Assembly: GCF_002435945.1 (NCBI RefSeq)
Contig: NZ_DIXC01000089.1
Coordinates: 1-60,871, forward strand
Direction: 5' to 3'
DNA: 60,871 bases
Source of the DNA: Mesotoga sp. UBA6090
GTDB taxonomy: Bacteria > Thermotogota > Thermotogae > Petrotogales > Kosmotogaceae
The position numbers and the translations under genes are program-made. Below, piece after piece: positions 7,746-15,016 of this stretch (positions are counted from its first letter, which is position 1; every line of letters begins with the position of its first letter). The notes beneath the pieces are model-generated. The model ran no database searches. It worked only from the letters and a program-made list of their open reading frames with translations, and was not told the DNA's origin.

Positions 7746-9140
7746 GTGAAGAAAATAAGAATAGTGGAAATAGAGCTACCAGAGGATAAGACCATCGACA
7801 ATTATGTTGAAATCACTGCGCTTAAGTATCAGGACAGGCTAAATCTTGTGAGAATTGCCATGGAAGAGAGGAAGCTAGATTTTCTAGTAATTTATGGTGA
7901 CAGAGAGCATTTTGCAAATCTTCACTATTTAACTGGCTACGACCCGCGTTTCGAAGAGTCTATTCTCGTAGTCCCCAAAAGAGGAACCCCTTATTTGCTT
8001 GTTGGAAACGAAGGTCTTGGATATAAAGATATTGCTAAACTTCCGGCTGAAATAGTGCTCTTCCAGACATTCAGTTTGATGGGACAGCCAAGAGACAAAA
8101 GCGATTCACTGGAATCTGTCTTAAAAGACACTGGAATTAAAAAGGGTTCGAAGATAGGTCTTGTTGGAACGAAATACTTTGAAGAGAAGGAATTTCATTC
8201 CCCGTCATATAAGATAGATGTTCCTAGTTTCATAACCGATGTAGTTAGATCTTTAGCAGGATACGAGAATGTTGTTAATCAGACGGATATATTTATGCAC
8301 CCGGAAAGGGGGTTGAGGACTTTTCTGAGTGCGGAAGATATAGCCGCATTCGAGAGTGCATCCTGTATCGTTTACTCAGGGGTCCGTAGACTTTTGCTTG
8401 GTCTGAGAGAAGGGATCTCAGAATACGAGGCAGCCGGGCTTCTTGCTTACGCAGGGTTTCCGCCATTATCATGCCATATAACAGTTGGCTTCGGGAAGAA
8501 CGCTCTTCTAGGATTGAGTTCACCCTCACCCTTTAGAAAACTAGACTTGGGTGAATATATAAACTTCGGATACGGAGTATGGGGAGCAAATATTGCAAGA
8601 GCCGGTCTCGCTGCGGAAGATGAGAAACACTTTCCATATTCTGCATCGAACATTCTCCAAGAACTTTACTTTCCATATTTTAAGATGATGACAAAATGGT
8701 ATGAATCTCTGAAAATTGGAACTGATGGAAACTCAGTCTATAATACCGTAAAGGAGTTCGTGGAAAATCCTGACAATGGAGTAAGTCTAAACCCCGGTCA
8801 TCTAATTCACAACGATGAGTGGCTAAATTCCCCATTCTACGATGGATCTCGGGATATACTGCACTCGGGGATGGCAATTCAATGTGACATCATCTCTGCA
8901 CCTGGATCACCGCTTTTTGGAGTGCATGTAGAAGATGGTCTTGTGTTGGCAGACGAGTCACTGAGAAACGAGTTAAGAAAGAAATTTCCGAATACGAGCG
9001 CTCGTTTTGAGTCAAGAAGAGACTTCATGAAACAAAAGCTTGGGATTGAGATATCAGACGAAGTGCTTCCAATGAGCGATATCCAAGCGTGTCTAGCTCC
9101 CTTCATGATGTCCCCGGGAAAAGTGCTCGCCTGGATCTAG
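7746..9140 (+). CDS. M24 (aminopeptidase P/creatinase-like) protein with substituted metal ligands
   Basis: This 464-residue protein has a creatinase-type N-terminal domain (about 30-175) and a pita-bread M24-like C-terminal domain (about 195-405). M24 peptidases bind two metals through Asp, Asp, His, Glu, Glu. Here the segments align as INFGYG (Asp to Asn273), GANIAR (Asp to Asn282), NPGHLIHND (His352 or His355 present), IQCDII (Glu to Asp381) and HVEDGLVL (Glu396 kept). The usual dinuclear site is therefore unlikely to form. It may be a metal-free hydrolase, as creatinase is, or a binding protein. GTG 7746 follows GGGGG. It is the last gene of the transporter operon. Confidence 0.8.
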   Translation: MKKIRIVEIELPEDKTIDNYVEITALKYQDRLNLVRIAMEERKLDFLVIYGDREHFANLHYLTGYDPRFEESILVVPKRGTPYLLVGNEGLGYKDIAKLPAEIVLFQTFSLMGQPRDKSDSLESVLKDTGIKKGSKIGLVGTKYFEEKEFHSPSYKIDVPSFITDVVRSLAGYENVVNQTDIFMHPERGLRTFLSAEDIAAFESASCIVYSGVRRLLLGLREGISEYEAAGLLAYAGFPPLSCHITVGFGKNALLGLSSPSPFRKLDLGEYINFGYGVWGANIARAGLAAEDEKHFPYSASNILQELYFPYFKMMTKWYESLKIGTDGNSVYNTVKEFVENPDNGVSLNPGHLIHNDEWLNSPFYDGSRDILHSGMAIQCDIISAPGSPLFGVHVEDGLVLADESLRNELRKKFPNTSARFESRRDFMKQKLGIEISDEVLPMSDIQACLAPFMMSPGKVLAWI

Positions 9141-9324
9141 ATCGTATTAAAAACGGAGTAATACTCCAGTTCAGGGAGCATTTCTTAAAGAGTCTTTTTT
9201 ATGAGCTGCTCTGTCATCCAGAAATTATCCTGGGATTTCGGTTTCGAATAGAACAGGGTCAGACTCCATTTTTCACACCGAACGAGAAATCGAAGACAAA
9301 AACACTGTGAGGGAATTCTTATAC

Positions 9325-9360
9325 ACAAAAAGAAAAAAACGGAGCCTATTTCCTGCTCCG
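9325..9360 (-). terminator. Terminator-like hairpin within the 125-bp repeat
   Basis: On the minus strand CGGAGC (9360-9355) pairs with GCTCCG (9345-9340), followed by a run of T. It could end minus-strand transcripts coming from fic, although about 680 nt separate it from that gene. It is part of the dispersed repeat, so the function may be incidental. Confidence 0.4.
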
Positions 9361-9461
9361 CCCACGGGGACACCCCAATGCAGAAATATTATACCACCAT
9401 GGTTTACTTGAGTTCAATTCCAAGTTTATCGTCAAAAGCGAGATGCTGAAACGAGTTCAGA
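9337..9461 (+). repeat. 125-bp dispersed repeat, copy B
   Basis: Gap-free near-identical partner of 1656-1780, in the same orientation. The two copies flank the LacI/transporter/peptidase locus, so recombination between them could delete that 7.7-kb block. Confidence 0.85.
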
Positions 9462-9748
9462 CGAAAAGTGACACTTTCGGGGACCAAAGCGCTGTCATTT
9501 CCGTAGCGACTTTTCTGATCTCCCTCACTTTGTCATCCCAAATTTATTTCGGGATCCAGGTGTCGATCTTATCCAAGGACGGGTCCATGATCTGGGAAAG
9601 ACAACGAGGTCTGCTCTTCACAACGCTCAGCCATCAGCGTCTTCCAATAAGCGGATCATTTAGCGCTCAGCGGGTTCTCCGCTCTTAAGCCCACAGCGGT
9701 TCTTATGCTTGCAACTTGGAACTGAGAACTTGCAACTGATCTTAGATC

Positions 9749-9770
9749 GAGATTCTGAATCAAGTTCAGA
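9749..9770 (+). repeat. GAGATKCTG...GTTCAGA 22-mer family member
   Basis: GAGATTCTGAATCAAGTTCA and two further bases, followed by CGGATTGTTGTGTTCTTCAG. The same continuation follows the copy at 11977-11998 on the far side of fic, so the fic gene is bracketed by direct copies of a composite repeat of about 45 bp. Confidence 0.7.
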
Positions 9771-9798
9771 CGGATTGTTGTGTTCTTCAGTCTCTTTC

Positions 9799-9822
9799 GG
9801 GCGAACAGCCGTTCGCCCCTAC
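9799..9822 (+). repeat. GGGCGAAC hairpin repeat, copy 1
   Basis: GGGCGAAC-AGCC-GTTCGCCC forms an 8-bp perfect stem with a tetraloop, followed by CTAC. Copies at 12089-12112 and 17815-17838 are identical over this core and lie in the same orientation, all in non-coding DNA. Confidence 0.8.
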
Positions 9823-9841
9823 AGAATCAACTAAGATTGTC

Positions 9842-9866
9842 ATCCCGTAGTGCTCCTGTACGGGAT
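9842..9866 (-). repeat. ATCCCGTA hairpin repeat, copy 2
   Basis: Same stem and spacing as 1842-1866 but with inverted flanking sequence (reads GTCATCCCGTA...TACGGGATCTCA), so it is the opposite orientation of that element. Confidence 0.7.
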
Positions 9867-10041
9867 CTCATCTCCTCCGTCTCGTGCTCTCTCTTTATCT
9901 CGTGGCCCTTAACGAATAACCTGGACGCGTAGCGTCGGAACGAAGAACCGTTCTTCTCGAAGGACTGGTCCATGATTTGTGACGAAGGTCTAAGGACCGG
10001 CATGCGTGTCGTCTATCGGCAGGAGTTGTGCAGGGGCGCCA

Positions 10042-11574
10042 TCAATCAGCGTTCGAGGTCTTGTCGCCGTAGGCTGCAAGAACCGCCTGCTCCATATGGG
10101 CGATTTCCTCGTCCGACAGAAAGTCAAAGTGACTCTTGCGTTTCTGTGCCGAAAGTCTGCCATTGTTTTGCAGGCAGAAGCGAATGAAGAGGTCTATCAA
10201 CCGGTCGGGCATATCCACGATCTCCTGGATCGCTTTCTTTGTCTCATCGTAATTGGCTAGAAACGCCAATTCTTGGGTGAGTTCCACCTCGATGGTCTGA
10301 TCGATGAATTTGAAGAGTGCCTCCACCTGGGGCGTCATATCGATATACCGGTACCACTTGGCAGTATCGTTGTGAACGGTCATGCGTCCTTCTTCATCGA
10401 GCGAGTATTCCACCAGGGCCATAATATGCCTGGAGAACGCTTCTAGAGAAGCGTCATAGACGTCAGGGTTCTTCAGCATCGATGCCGATATGGGAAACAT
10501 GACGCCTTTGGGAGTGAAGCCCCGGCGGGCAAGGATGTTGTGGATCAGAAAACGGTGGATTCGACCATTGCCGTCTTGGAAAGGATGCAAGAAAACGAAC
10601 CCGTAGGAGATAACTGCGGCGTGAACTACGGGCGACACATCGCTCGCGTCCATGCGCTTATGGGCAGTTATTAGACCCTCCATCATGTCAGCCAAATCCT
10701 CAGGCTTTGGACACATGAAATGTATCCTTTCCCTCTGCCAGGCGATTGTTTCTCCTACATAGTTCTGGCTCGTCCGGTAATCGTAATCGCGAAATCGTTG
10801 ATCGACAATGCGATTCTGAAGTTCGATCAAGCGCGGTTTTTCACAAAAGTCTTCCTGCTCGGCCAGCTGAAGTAGAGCCACAAATCGCTCGGTTCTGGTC
10901 GATGTGGGCTTAATGTGTTCGATCTCAAAAGAGGATTTTGTCTCCTTGGTGTACAGATAACCGAGTGCCCTCCTCAGTAACTCCGGGGAATAACTGGACA
11001 CCACCGTTCGGCATCGCCTGGGAAGATTGGCTGCTTCAAAGTTTCGAAGGGTTTCAGTGCGGCGAACCGTTGGACTAAATCTTGGGTCACCCAGCAAATT
11101 GTCGTTGATCCGCTGACGACGAATCCGGCGGGCCCTGTTGAGCGCGTAATATTCATCCGGCTCAAGCAGATCAATGTAGTTACCCTGCTTCAAGTCATCG
11201 AGAGGAAGCATTTTCCCGGTAAGAAACTCGTAAAGATACCACAACCGCCTGGCATATTTGCCGGTTGGTCTGGAGCGGACATATTGGAGAAAGTCTTCCT
11301 CTGCAACTACCTGAAATAGGCTGGCGAGTATCGCGAGATTCGTCCCGTCGTATTTAAGCGCAAATTCAAGATGATCACCCAGTGTATCCCCCGGCCAGTA
11401 CTTGGGAGGATATACCTCCTCGACTATGCCCTCGCTCGAATCGATCCTGCGGATTCCGCTGGTAGTCACCAGCGATCTGTGCCAATTTAGAATAACATCT
11501 AGGTCATATCGCTCGATGAGCGCCGCATACCCTGCGAGTCTTTCAGTCGATCTATCCTGATCGTTTTCAGTCAT
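10042..11574 (-). CDS. Fic family protein (putative AMP-transferase)
   Basis: This 510-residue protein carries the complete Fic active site HPFQDGNGRIHR near residues 330-341, whose His and phosphate-binding loop transfer AMP or another nucleotide group to hydroxyl side chains of target proteins. An N-terminal KSSFEIEH segment (about 213-220) matches the inhibitory helix motif of class II Fic proteins, with His instead of the final Gly/Asn, so the enzyme is probably auto-inhibited. About 200 residues precede the inhibitory region, longer than in minimal Fic proteins. ATG 11574 with GGAGG 5 nt upstream is preferred to the open frame back to 11628. It has no antitoxin partner beside it. Flanking decayed repeats and apparently higher GC suggest an acquired gene. 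Confidence 0.9.
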   Translation of the reverse strand: MTENDQDRSTERLAGYAALIERYDLDVILNWHRSLVTTSGIRRIDSSEGIVEEVYPPKYWPGDTLGDHLEFALKYDGTNLAILASLFQVVAEEDFLQYVRSRPTGKYARRLWYLYEFLTGKMLPLDDLKQGNYIDLLEPDEYYALNRARRIRRQRINDNLLGDPRFSPTVRRTETLRNFEAANLPRRCRTVVSSYSPELLRRALGYLYTKETKSSFEIEHIKPTSTRTERFVALLQLAEQEDFCEKPRLIELQNRIVDQRFRDYDYRTSQNYVGETIAWQRERIHFMCPKPEDLADMMEGLITAHKRMDASDVSPVVHAAVISYGFVFLHPFQDGNGRIHRFLIHNILARRGFTPKGVMFPISASMLKNPDVYDASLEAFSRHIMALVEYSLDEEGRMTVHNDTAKWYRYIDMTPQVEALFKFIDQTIEVELTQELAFLANYDETKKAIQEIVDMPDRLIDLFIRFCLQNNGRLSAQKRKSHFDFLSDEEIAHMEQAVLAAYGDKTSNAD

Positions 11575-11584
11575 AGCTGCCTCC

Positions 11585-11750
11585 GGAAAAATGATTACAA
11601 TGCAAGAATTATTGTTATATTTTAGCACAAGTCAAGAAAAATAATTACGGACGAACCTCCATGCACCTACTACACCCTACACCGCAGGAAAAACGATTAC
11701 AAGACAAGAAAACCAGTTACGAAAGCCCTTTGTGCGGGAAATATCGTTAC
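11585..11750. promoter_or_regulatory. Five-copy GAAAAANGATTAC array upstream of fic
   Basis: Related 14-15-mers lie at 11585-11599, 11635-11649, 11687-11700, 11707-11721 and 11736-11750 (consensus GGAAAAAYGATTACG on the plus strand). Their starts are about 50, 52, 20 and 29-30 bp apart, close to whole helical turns. One copy abuts the fic ribosome binding site. Another overlaps a TTGACT on the minus strand (11637-11632), followed 16-17 nt later by AATAAT, a plausible fic promoter. This looks like an operator array; the protein that binds it is unknown. Confidence 0.5.
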
Positions 11751-11773
11751 ACCAGATTCGTTTATGTTACCAA

Positions 11774-11798
11774 CAACGGTCCACCATTCTCCGAGAAG
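11774..11798 (+). repeat. CAACGGTCCACC repeat, copy 1
   Basis: Matches 17688-17712 with two mismatches in 25 positions (CAACGGTCCACC then CTCCGAGAAG in both). Both copies are non-coding. Confidence 0.6.
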
Positions 11799-11976
11799 AG
11801 AGCGTATGAGCCGGGTCTAGGGTTGTGGGGTCTAGGGTCTGGCAAGAGCCTTAGGAACTGTTCTTGGAAAGAGCGGTCCTTCTCGAAGGACGGGTTCATG
11901 GTCCGAAGGACCAAGGACGGCTCTTCACAGCGCTCAGCGGGTCCTTGATTTTAAGCGCAAAGCGGCTCTTAGGATC

Positions 11977-11998
11977 GAGATGCTGAAGCAAGTTCAGA
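11977..11998 (+). repeat. GAGATKCTG...GTTCAGA 22-mer family member
   Basis: GAGATGCTGAAGCAAGTTCA plus GA, followed by CGGATTGTTGTGTTCTTCAG as at 9749-9790. It lies beyond the fic 5' side and forms the second of two direct copies bracketing fic. Confidence 0.7.
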
Positions 11999-12088
11999 CG
12001 GATTGTTGTGTTCTTCAGTATTACCAGACGCTGCCATCTATTAGAACCTGTAATGAAATGCGTGGCATCACGTTATTGGGTCTCTTTC

Positions 12089-12112
12089 GGGCGAACAGCC
12101 GTTCGCCCCTAC
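12089..12112 (+). repeat. GGGCGAAC hairpin repeat, copy 2
   Basis: Identical core to copy 1 with the same preceding TCTCTTTC and following CTACA. Same orientation. Confidence 0.8.
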
Positions 12113-12334
12113 AAAAGAATTGCTATTTTCTTTGTTTCTTCGTGACAGACTCGCTTTTTTACACTACGTTAACTATGATCTGCTTATGTAAGCTTTGAAA
12201 TCGACTAGGCGCTTCTGGAACCGAAGAACGATCCGGGGATTTTCTACGATCTCAGTAAAGTAAACCTTGCGTAGGGCTGATTGAATTTGAATTTTGTTCT
12301 ATTACGCTTGGTGCTTGCTTGTTTTTCCGGAAGG

Positions 12335-12562
12335 CTAGACTAGGGGCTTTTCTGGTCCGAATTTCAGTTCACAGACTTGCAGGTGCTCACTGATAGGTTT
12401 CACAGTGAGATGACACTTTCCTTCCGCGACAACCAATCCAAATACGCAACCGGGTATTTGCTCTAGAGGTTCACCCTCAACCGTAACTCTTCCTGCAAGA
12501 TTCCCGTACTGAGATAACCTTTTGAATGAAGGACGGAAAGGGGATCCTGGATTAGTTTCCAC
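12335..12562 (-). CDS. Possible small protein of unknown function
   Basis: A 75-residue frame starting at GTG 12562 lies downstream of, and in the same direction as, the HTH gene. Its composition is protein-like (alternating hydrophobic stretch from about residue 24 to 68), but no clear ribosome binding site precedes the GTG and an in-frame stop lies only 12 nt upstream. It may be a real small gene, or the remnant of a longer one. No family is recognised. Confidence 0.35.
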   Translation of the reverse strand: METNPGSPFRPSFKRLSQYGNLAGRVTVEGEPLEQIPGCVFGLVVAEGKCHLTVKPISEHLQVCELKFGPEKPLV

Positions 12563-12635
12563 AGGTTTTTCAGATCATGGGCGATAAAGGGATTTTCGAA
12601 TCAGGCGGTTCTGATCGGCACTTTTCCCTCGTATG

Positions 12636-12992
12636 TTATTCTTGCTCCCTGACGAGGGTCCCGATTCGAATTCCATCTTCATCGAGGATCGCGTACTTTC
12701 CTTCGAGAAGCTCTTCAAACTTCGCAGTCTTCCAGCCGGAGTTCCTCATTTCATCCATACGCTTTCTTTTGCTCCCGGTTGAGTTTGGCCCGGATGAATA
12801 ACCTTCCCCGGATTTCTCTCTCCAGTCGAGCTTCTTCTGTATTGTCCATTCGTCAATGAAGTATCGCTTGCCTAGCTTTGAGGCTTTAAGAGTCCCGTCG
12901 TTGATCCATTTTCTAATCGTCCAGGGAGTGCAGTCTAGAATCTCCGAAACTTCTTTAGTGTCGTAATATTTTGTTCCACCCATCTCTACCAT
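12636..12992 (-). CDS. Excisionase-like helix-turn-helix protein
   Basis: This 118-residue protein begins with an HTH_17/MerR-like domain (about residues 8-55): YYDTKEVSEILDCTPWTIRK followed by an INDGTLKASKLGKRYFI wing. Such domains occur in phage excisionases and in small DNA-binding regulators. The C-terminal half (60-118) is charged and unrecognised, with a strand-like YAILDEDGIRIGTLV end. ATG 12992 is preceded by AGGAGGG. A TATAAT hexamer lies on the minus strand at 13037-13032 with no good -35. No integrase or phage gene is nearby, so it may be a lone regulator or an island remnant. Confidence 0.75.
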   Translation of the reverse strand: MVEMGGTKYYDTKEVSEILDCTPWTIRKWINDGTLKASKLGKRYFIDEWTIQKKLDWREKSGEGYSSGPNSTGSKRKRMDEMRNSGWKTAKFEELLEGKYAILDEDGIRIGTLVREQE

Positions 12993-13176
12993 TTCTCTTC
13001 CCTCCTATTCCAATGAAAGCCAACATATTCTATTATACTCTAACCTATTCTAATTCTGGTGGAGGGTAAATCAGGAGAGAGAATTGCGAATAGCATAATC
13101 AATTCTTATTGATCTTTTAATCAACTGGTTTCCACAATGGATTGGTTTTTGGGGTGGCAAATGATATTATAATTTG

Positions 13177-13244
13177 AACGCCTTTTATTTTCACGAAAGC
13201 ACCTTCTATTCTTTGCCGCCCATTAGAGGCGGCTTCTATTTTTT
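13177..13244 (+). ncRNA. Candidate small RNA
   Basis: A plus-strand promoter-like TTGGTT (13142-13147), 17-nt spacer and TATTAT (13165-13170) with an upstream TG (extended -10) is followed about 45 nt later by an intrinsic terminator at 13215-13244. The implied transcript is about 65-70 nt, has no open frame and stands isolated between two minus-strand genes. An Hfq gene exists in this window. No known RNA family was recognised, and expression is unproven. Confidence 0.35.
13215..13244 (+). terminator. Intrinsic terminator
   Basis: GCCGCC (13215-13220) pairs with GGCGGC (13228-13233) across a 7-nt loop, followed by TTCTATTTTTT. On the opposite strand there is no T-run, so it acts on the plus strand, where no protein gene precedes it. 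Confidence 0.7.
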
Positions 13245-13387
13245 CGCTATTGATTCTTGCACATTGCCCTTTACTCCGAACAGAAGACTGAGCCGTGATC
13301 TGACGACTTGATTCAAGAATGAATCGATGCAAGAGGTTTTGGAGGAAGCAAAGTTGCGCATTGAATATCCCGCCTATGGAAAGAATC

Positions 13388-14788
13388 TCAGAATTTGAAA
13401 CCTGATTCGATTATTGATGTGCAGACTCTCACGACGTCGGAGTCGTAAAGCTTTCCAGCATTCTTATTTATTTCTTCAAGTGCCGCTTCGAAACCCAAGG
13501 CAGCCCTGTATGGCCTGTGCGAGCTCATTGCCTCGAAGACATCGGCTACCATAATTATCTTAGCTTCCAGCAGGATCTCTCCATCCTTCAGATGCCTGGG
13601 ATAACCGGAACCGTCAAGTCGCTCGTGATGCTGATACACTATTTCCGCAACCGGCCAGGGCAGGTCCACCTCATGAAGGATTTCGTATGCCGTTTCGGGG
13701 TGTCTCTTTATCATCTCGAACTCAATACTGCTCAAGATTCCGGGCTTAGAGAGTAGCTCCGTGGGGACGATGATTTTTCCAATGTCGTGAACCATTGCCG
13801 AGACCCTAATGGATTCAAGTGTAAACTCGTCCAGGCCCATTGCCTTGCCTATTTTCAGGGAAAGCTTTGCCACATTCTTCTCATGGAACTGAGTGTATGG
13901 ATCCTTAAGATTCAGCATGTCGGAAAGAACATTAACTATTGAATAAAATGCGCCTTTCAGATCCTCACTCGCTTTCTGACGCTCTGTTACGTCCCGGGCA
14001 ATACCTTCGATCGCGATAAGTTGACCGTTGCCGTCGTAAACAGGTACGTTCATCTGCTCGCACCAGATGACCTCTCCGCTCTTCTTTATCCATCTCAACA
14101 GAATTGGAGCTTCATCAACTTGATGCGTAAGAGCATCAAGTTTTTCTCGATCGTCCGGGTGCACCAGCTCGAAACCAAGATTCGGATTCGAGTAATGGTC
14201 TTCAGGGGTGTAGCCGGTTATCTTCGTGGCAGAGGGACTCACGTACGAGAATCTCCGCTCCGGATAAAGTTCAATCCTGTAGACAAGGTCGTTGGCCTTC
14301 TCCGCTATGAGTCTGAACTTCTTCTCACTTTCTTCCAGAGCCCTTTCCGCTTCGCTCCTCAGCACTGCTTCTTTCTTTCTATTGATCGCCTCTTTGACTG
14401 CGAAGGGAAGCCTGGTCATATGCTCTTTTATAACGTAGTCTGCCGCACCGGCCTTCATACAATTTACGGCAGTCTCTTCATTCATAGAACCCGTAAGAAT
14501 CACTATCGGTGTCTCGGGAGTTCGTTCCAGGGTAAGTGTTATTACTTCCATGCCGTTGAAAAGCGGCATCATGTAATCGGAGATTATCAGGTCCGGCTTG
14601 AAGTCCTCGATCGCATCGAGAAAATCCCTCCTGTTATCGACGTTCCGAAATTCCAGCGAATCGCACCAGTCTGCAAGCCCTCTCGAGATCTCGAGCTTCG
14701 CAAGTTCGGCATCGCTTTCCAGATCCTCCACGAGAAGTATTTTGATCGTTGCAGAACGGGGCTCATTATCTACCGGAATTCTGGTCAT
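13388..14788 (-). CDS. Response regulator with PAS and HD-GYP domains (c-di-GMP phosphodiesterase)
   Basis: This 466-residue protein combines a receiver domain (about 14-130; phosphoacceptor Asp in DLIISDYMMP), a PAS sensor domain (about 160-280) and an HD-GYP domain (about 290-465). HD-GYP domains hydrolyse cyclic di-GMP. The residues MVHDIGK and HHERLDGSGYP, which hold the metal and substrate, are intact, so it is predicted to be active. ATG 14788 sits behind a strong GGAGGTGA and is preferred to the upstream frame start. It is divergent from the histidine kinase gene, which could be its cognate sensor, sharing a 228-bp promoter region. Confidence 0.9.
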   Translation of the reverse strand: MTRIPVDNEPRSATIKILLVEDLESDAELAKLEISRGLADWCDSLEFRNVDNRRDFLDAIEDFKPDLIISDYMMPLFNGMEVITLTLERTPETPIVILTGSMNEETAVNCMKAGAADYVIKEHMTRLPFAVKEAINRKKEAVLRSEAERALEESEKKFRLIAEKANDLVYRIELYPERRFSYVSPSATKITGYTPEDHYSNPNLGFELVHPDDREKLDALTHQVDEAPILLRWIKKSGEVIWCEQMNVPVYDGNGQLIAIEGIARDVTERQKASEDLKGAFYSIVNVLSDMLNLKDPYTQFHEKNVAKLSLKIGKAMGLDEFTLESIRVSAMVHDIGKIIVPTELLSKPGILSSIEFEMIKRHPETAYEILHEVDLPWPVAEIVYQHHERLDGSGYPRHLKDGEILLEAKIIMVADVFEAMSSHRPYRAALGFEAALEEINKNAGKLYDSDVVRVCTSIIESGFKF

Positions 14789-15016
14789 AATCACCTCCAA
14801 CAACATACTAAATAATAGCACGTCAGACACCTCATTTCGAAAAGGTCTCTTGAGTAGATTTAATTATGATGCATTACGAAGGTAATACTTCTAATTCTTT
14901 TGTTAATCGATAAGACACTCCCAGGATATACTTTCTCAGATCGCCCGATTTGAAGAGCGAAAAGAATATACTAATTTTTGGGGCTACTTGAAGGGACTCC
15001 TGCTGGAGGAAATTCT

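Larger units (their letters stand above)
9141..10041. other. Repeat-rich intergenic stretch before fic
   Basis: About 0.9 kb with no supported gene. Short frames at 9443-9688 and 9972-10260 cover repeat sequence or the fic 3' end antisense. The stretch contains the second 125-bp repeat copy, a 22-mer repeat, a GGGCGAAC hairpin and an ATCCCGTA hairpin, all with relatives elsewhere in the window. Confidence 0.6.
11751..12334. other. Intergenic stretch with repeats between the fic promoter region and the HTH locus
   Basis: No frame here has a ribosome binding site. The stretch contains a CAACGGTCCACC repeat (11774-11798), a GGGGTCTAGGGTCTGG tract also seen near 1803-1825, a 22-mer repeat (11977-11998) and a GGGCGAAC hairpin (12089-12112). 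From 12180 to 12334 nothing is recognised. Confidence 0.5.
12993..13387. other. Intergenic stretch holding a promoter and a small-RNA candidate
   Basis: No supported protein gene; a 71-residue minus-strand frame at 13117-13332 lacks a ribosome binding site. The left edge carries the HTH gene promoter region with two near-copies of CCTATTCYAAT (13013-13023 and 13048-13058), possible binding sites. The middle holds the small-RNA candidate listed separately. Confidence 0.45.

Noticed and set aside
9443..9688. 81-residue plus-strand frame
   Set aside because: It starts within the repeat copy B and reads through noncoding repeat remnants; no supporting signal.
11661..11948. 95-residue plus-strand frame upstream of fic
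   Set aside because: It overlaps the phased motif array and repeats, and its composition is not protein-like. The region is better explained as regulatory.
13117..13332. 71-residue minus-strand frame
   Set aside because: No ribosome site, and it crosses a clear plus-strand terminator and promoter-like elements.
14021..14815. 264-residue plus-strand frame antisense to the HD-GYP gene
   Set aside because: It is a shadow of the real minus-strand gene, which has clear domains and a strong ribosome site.
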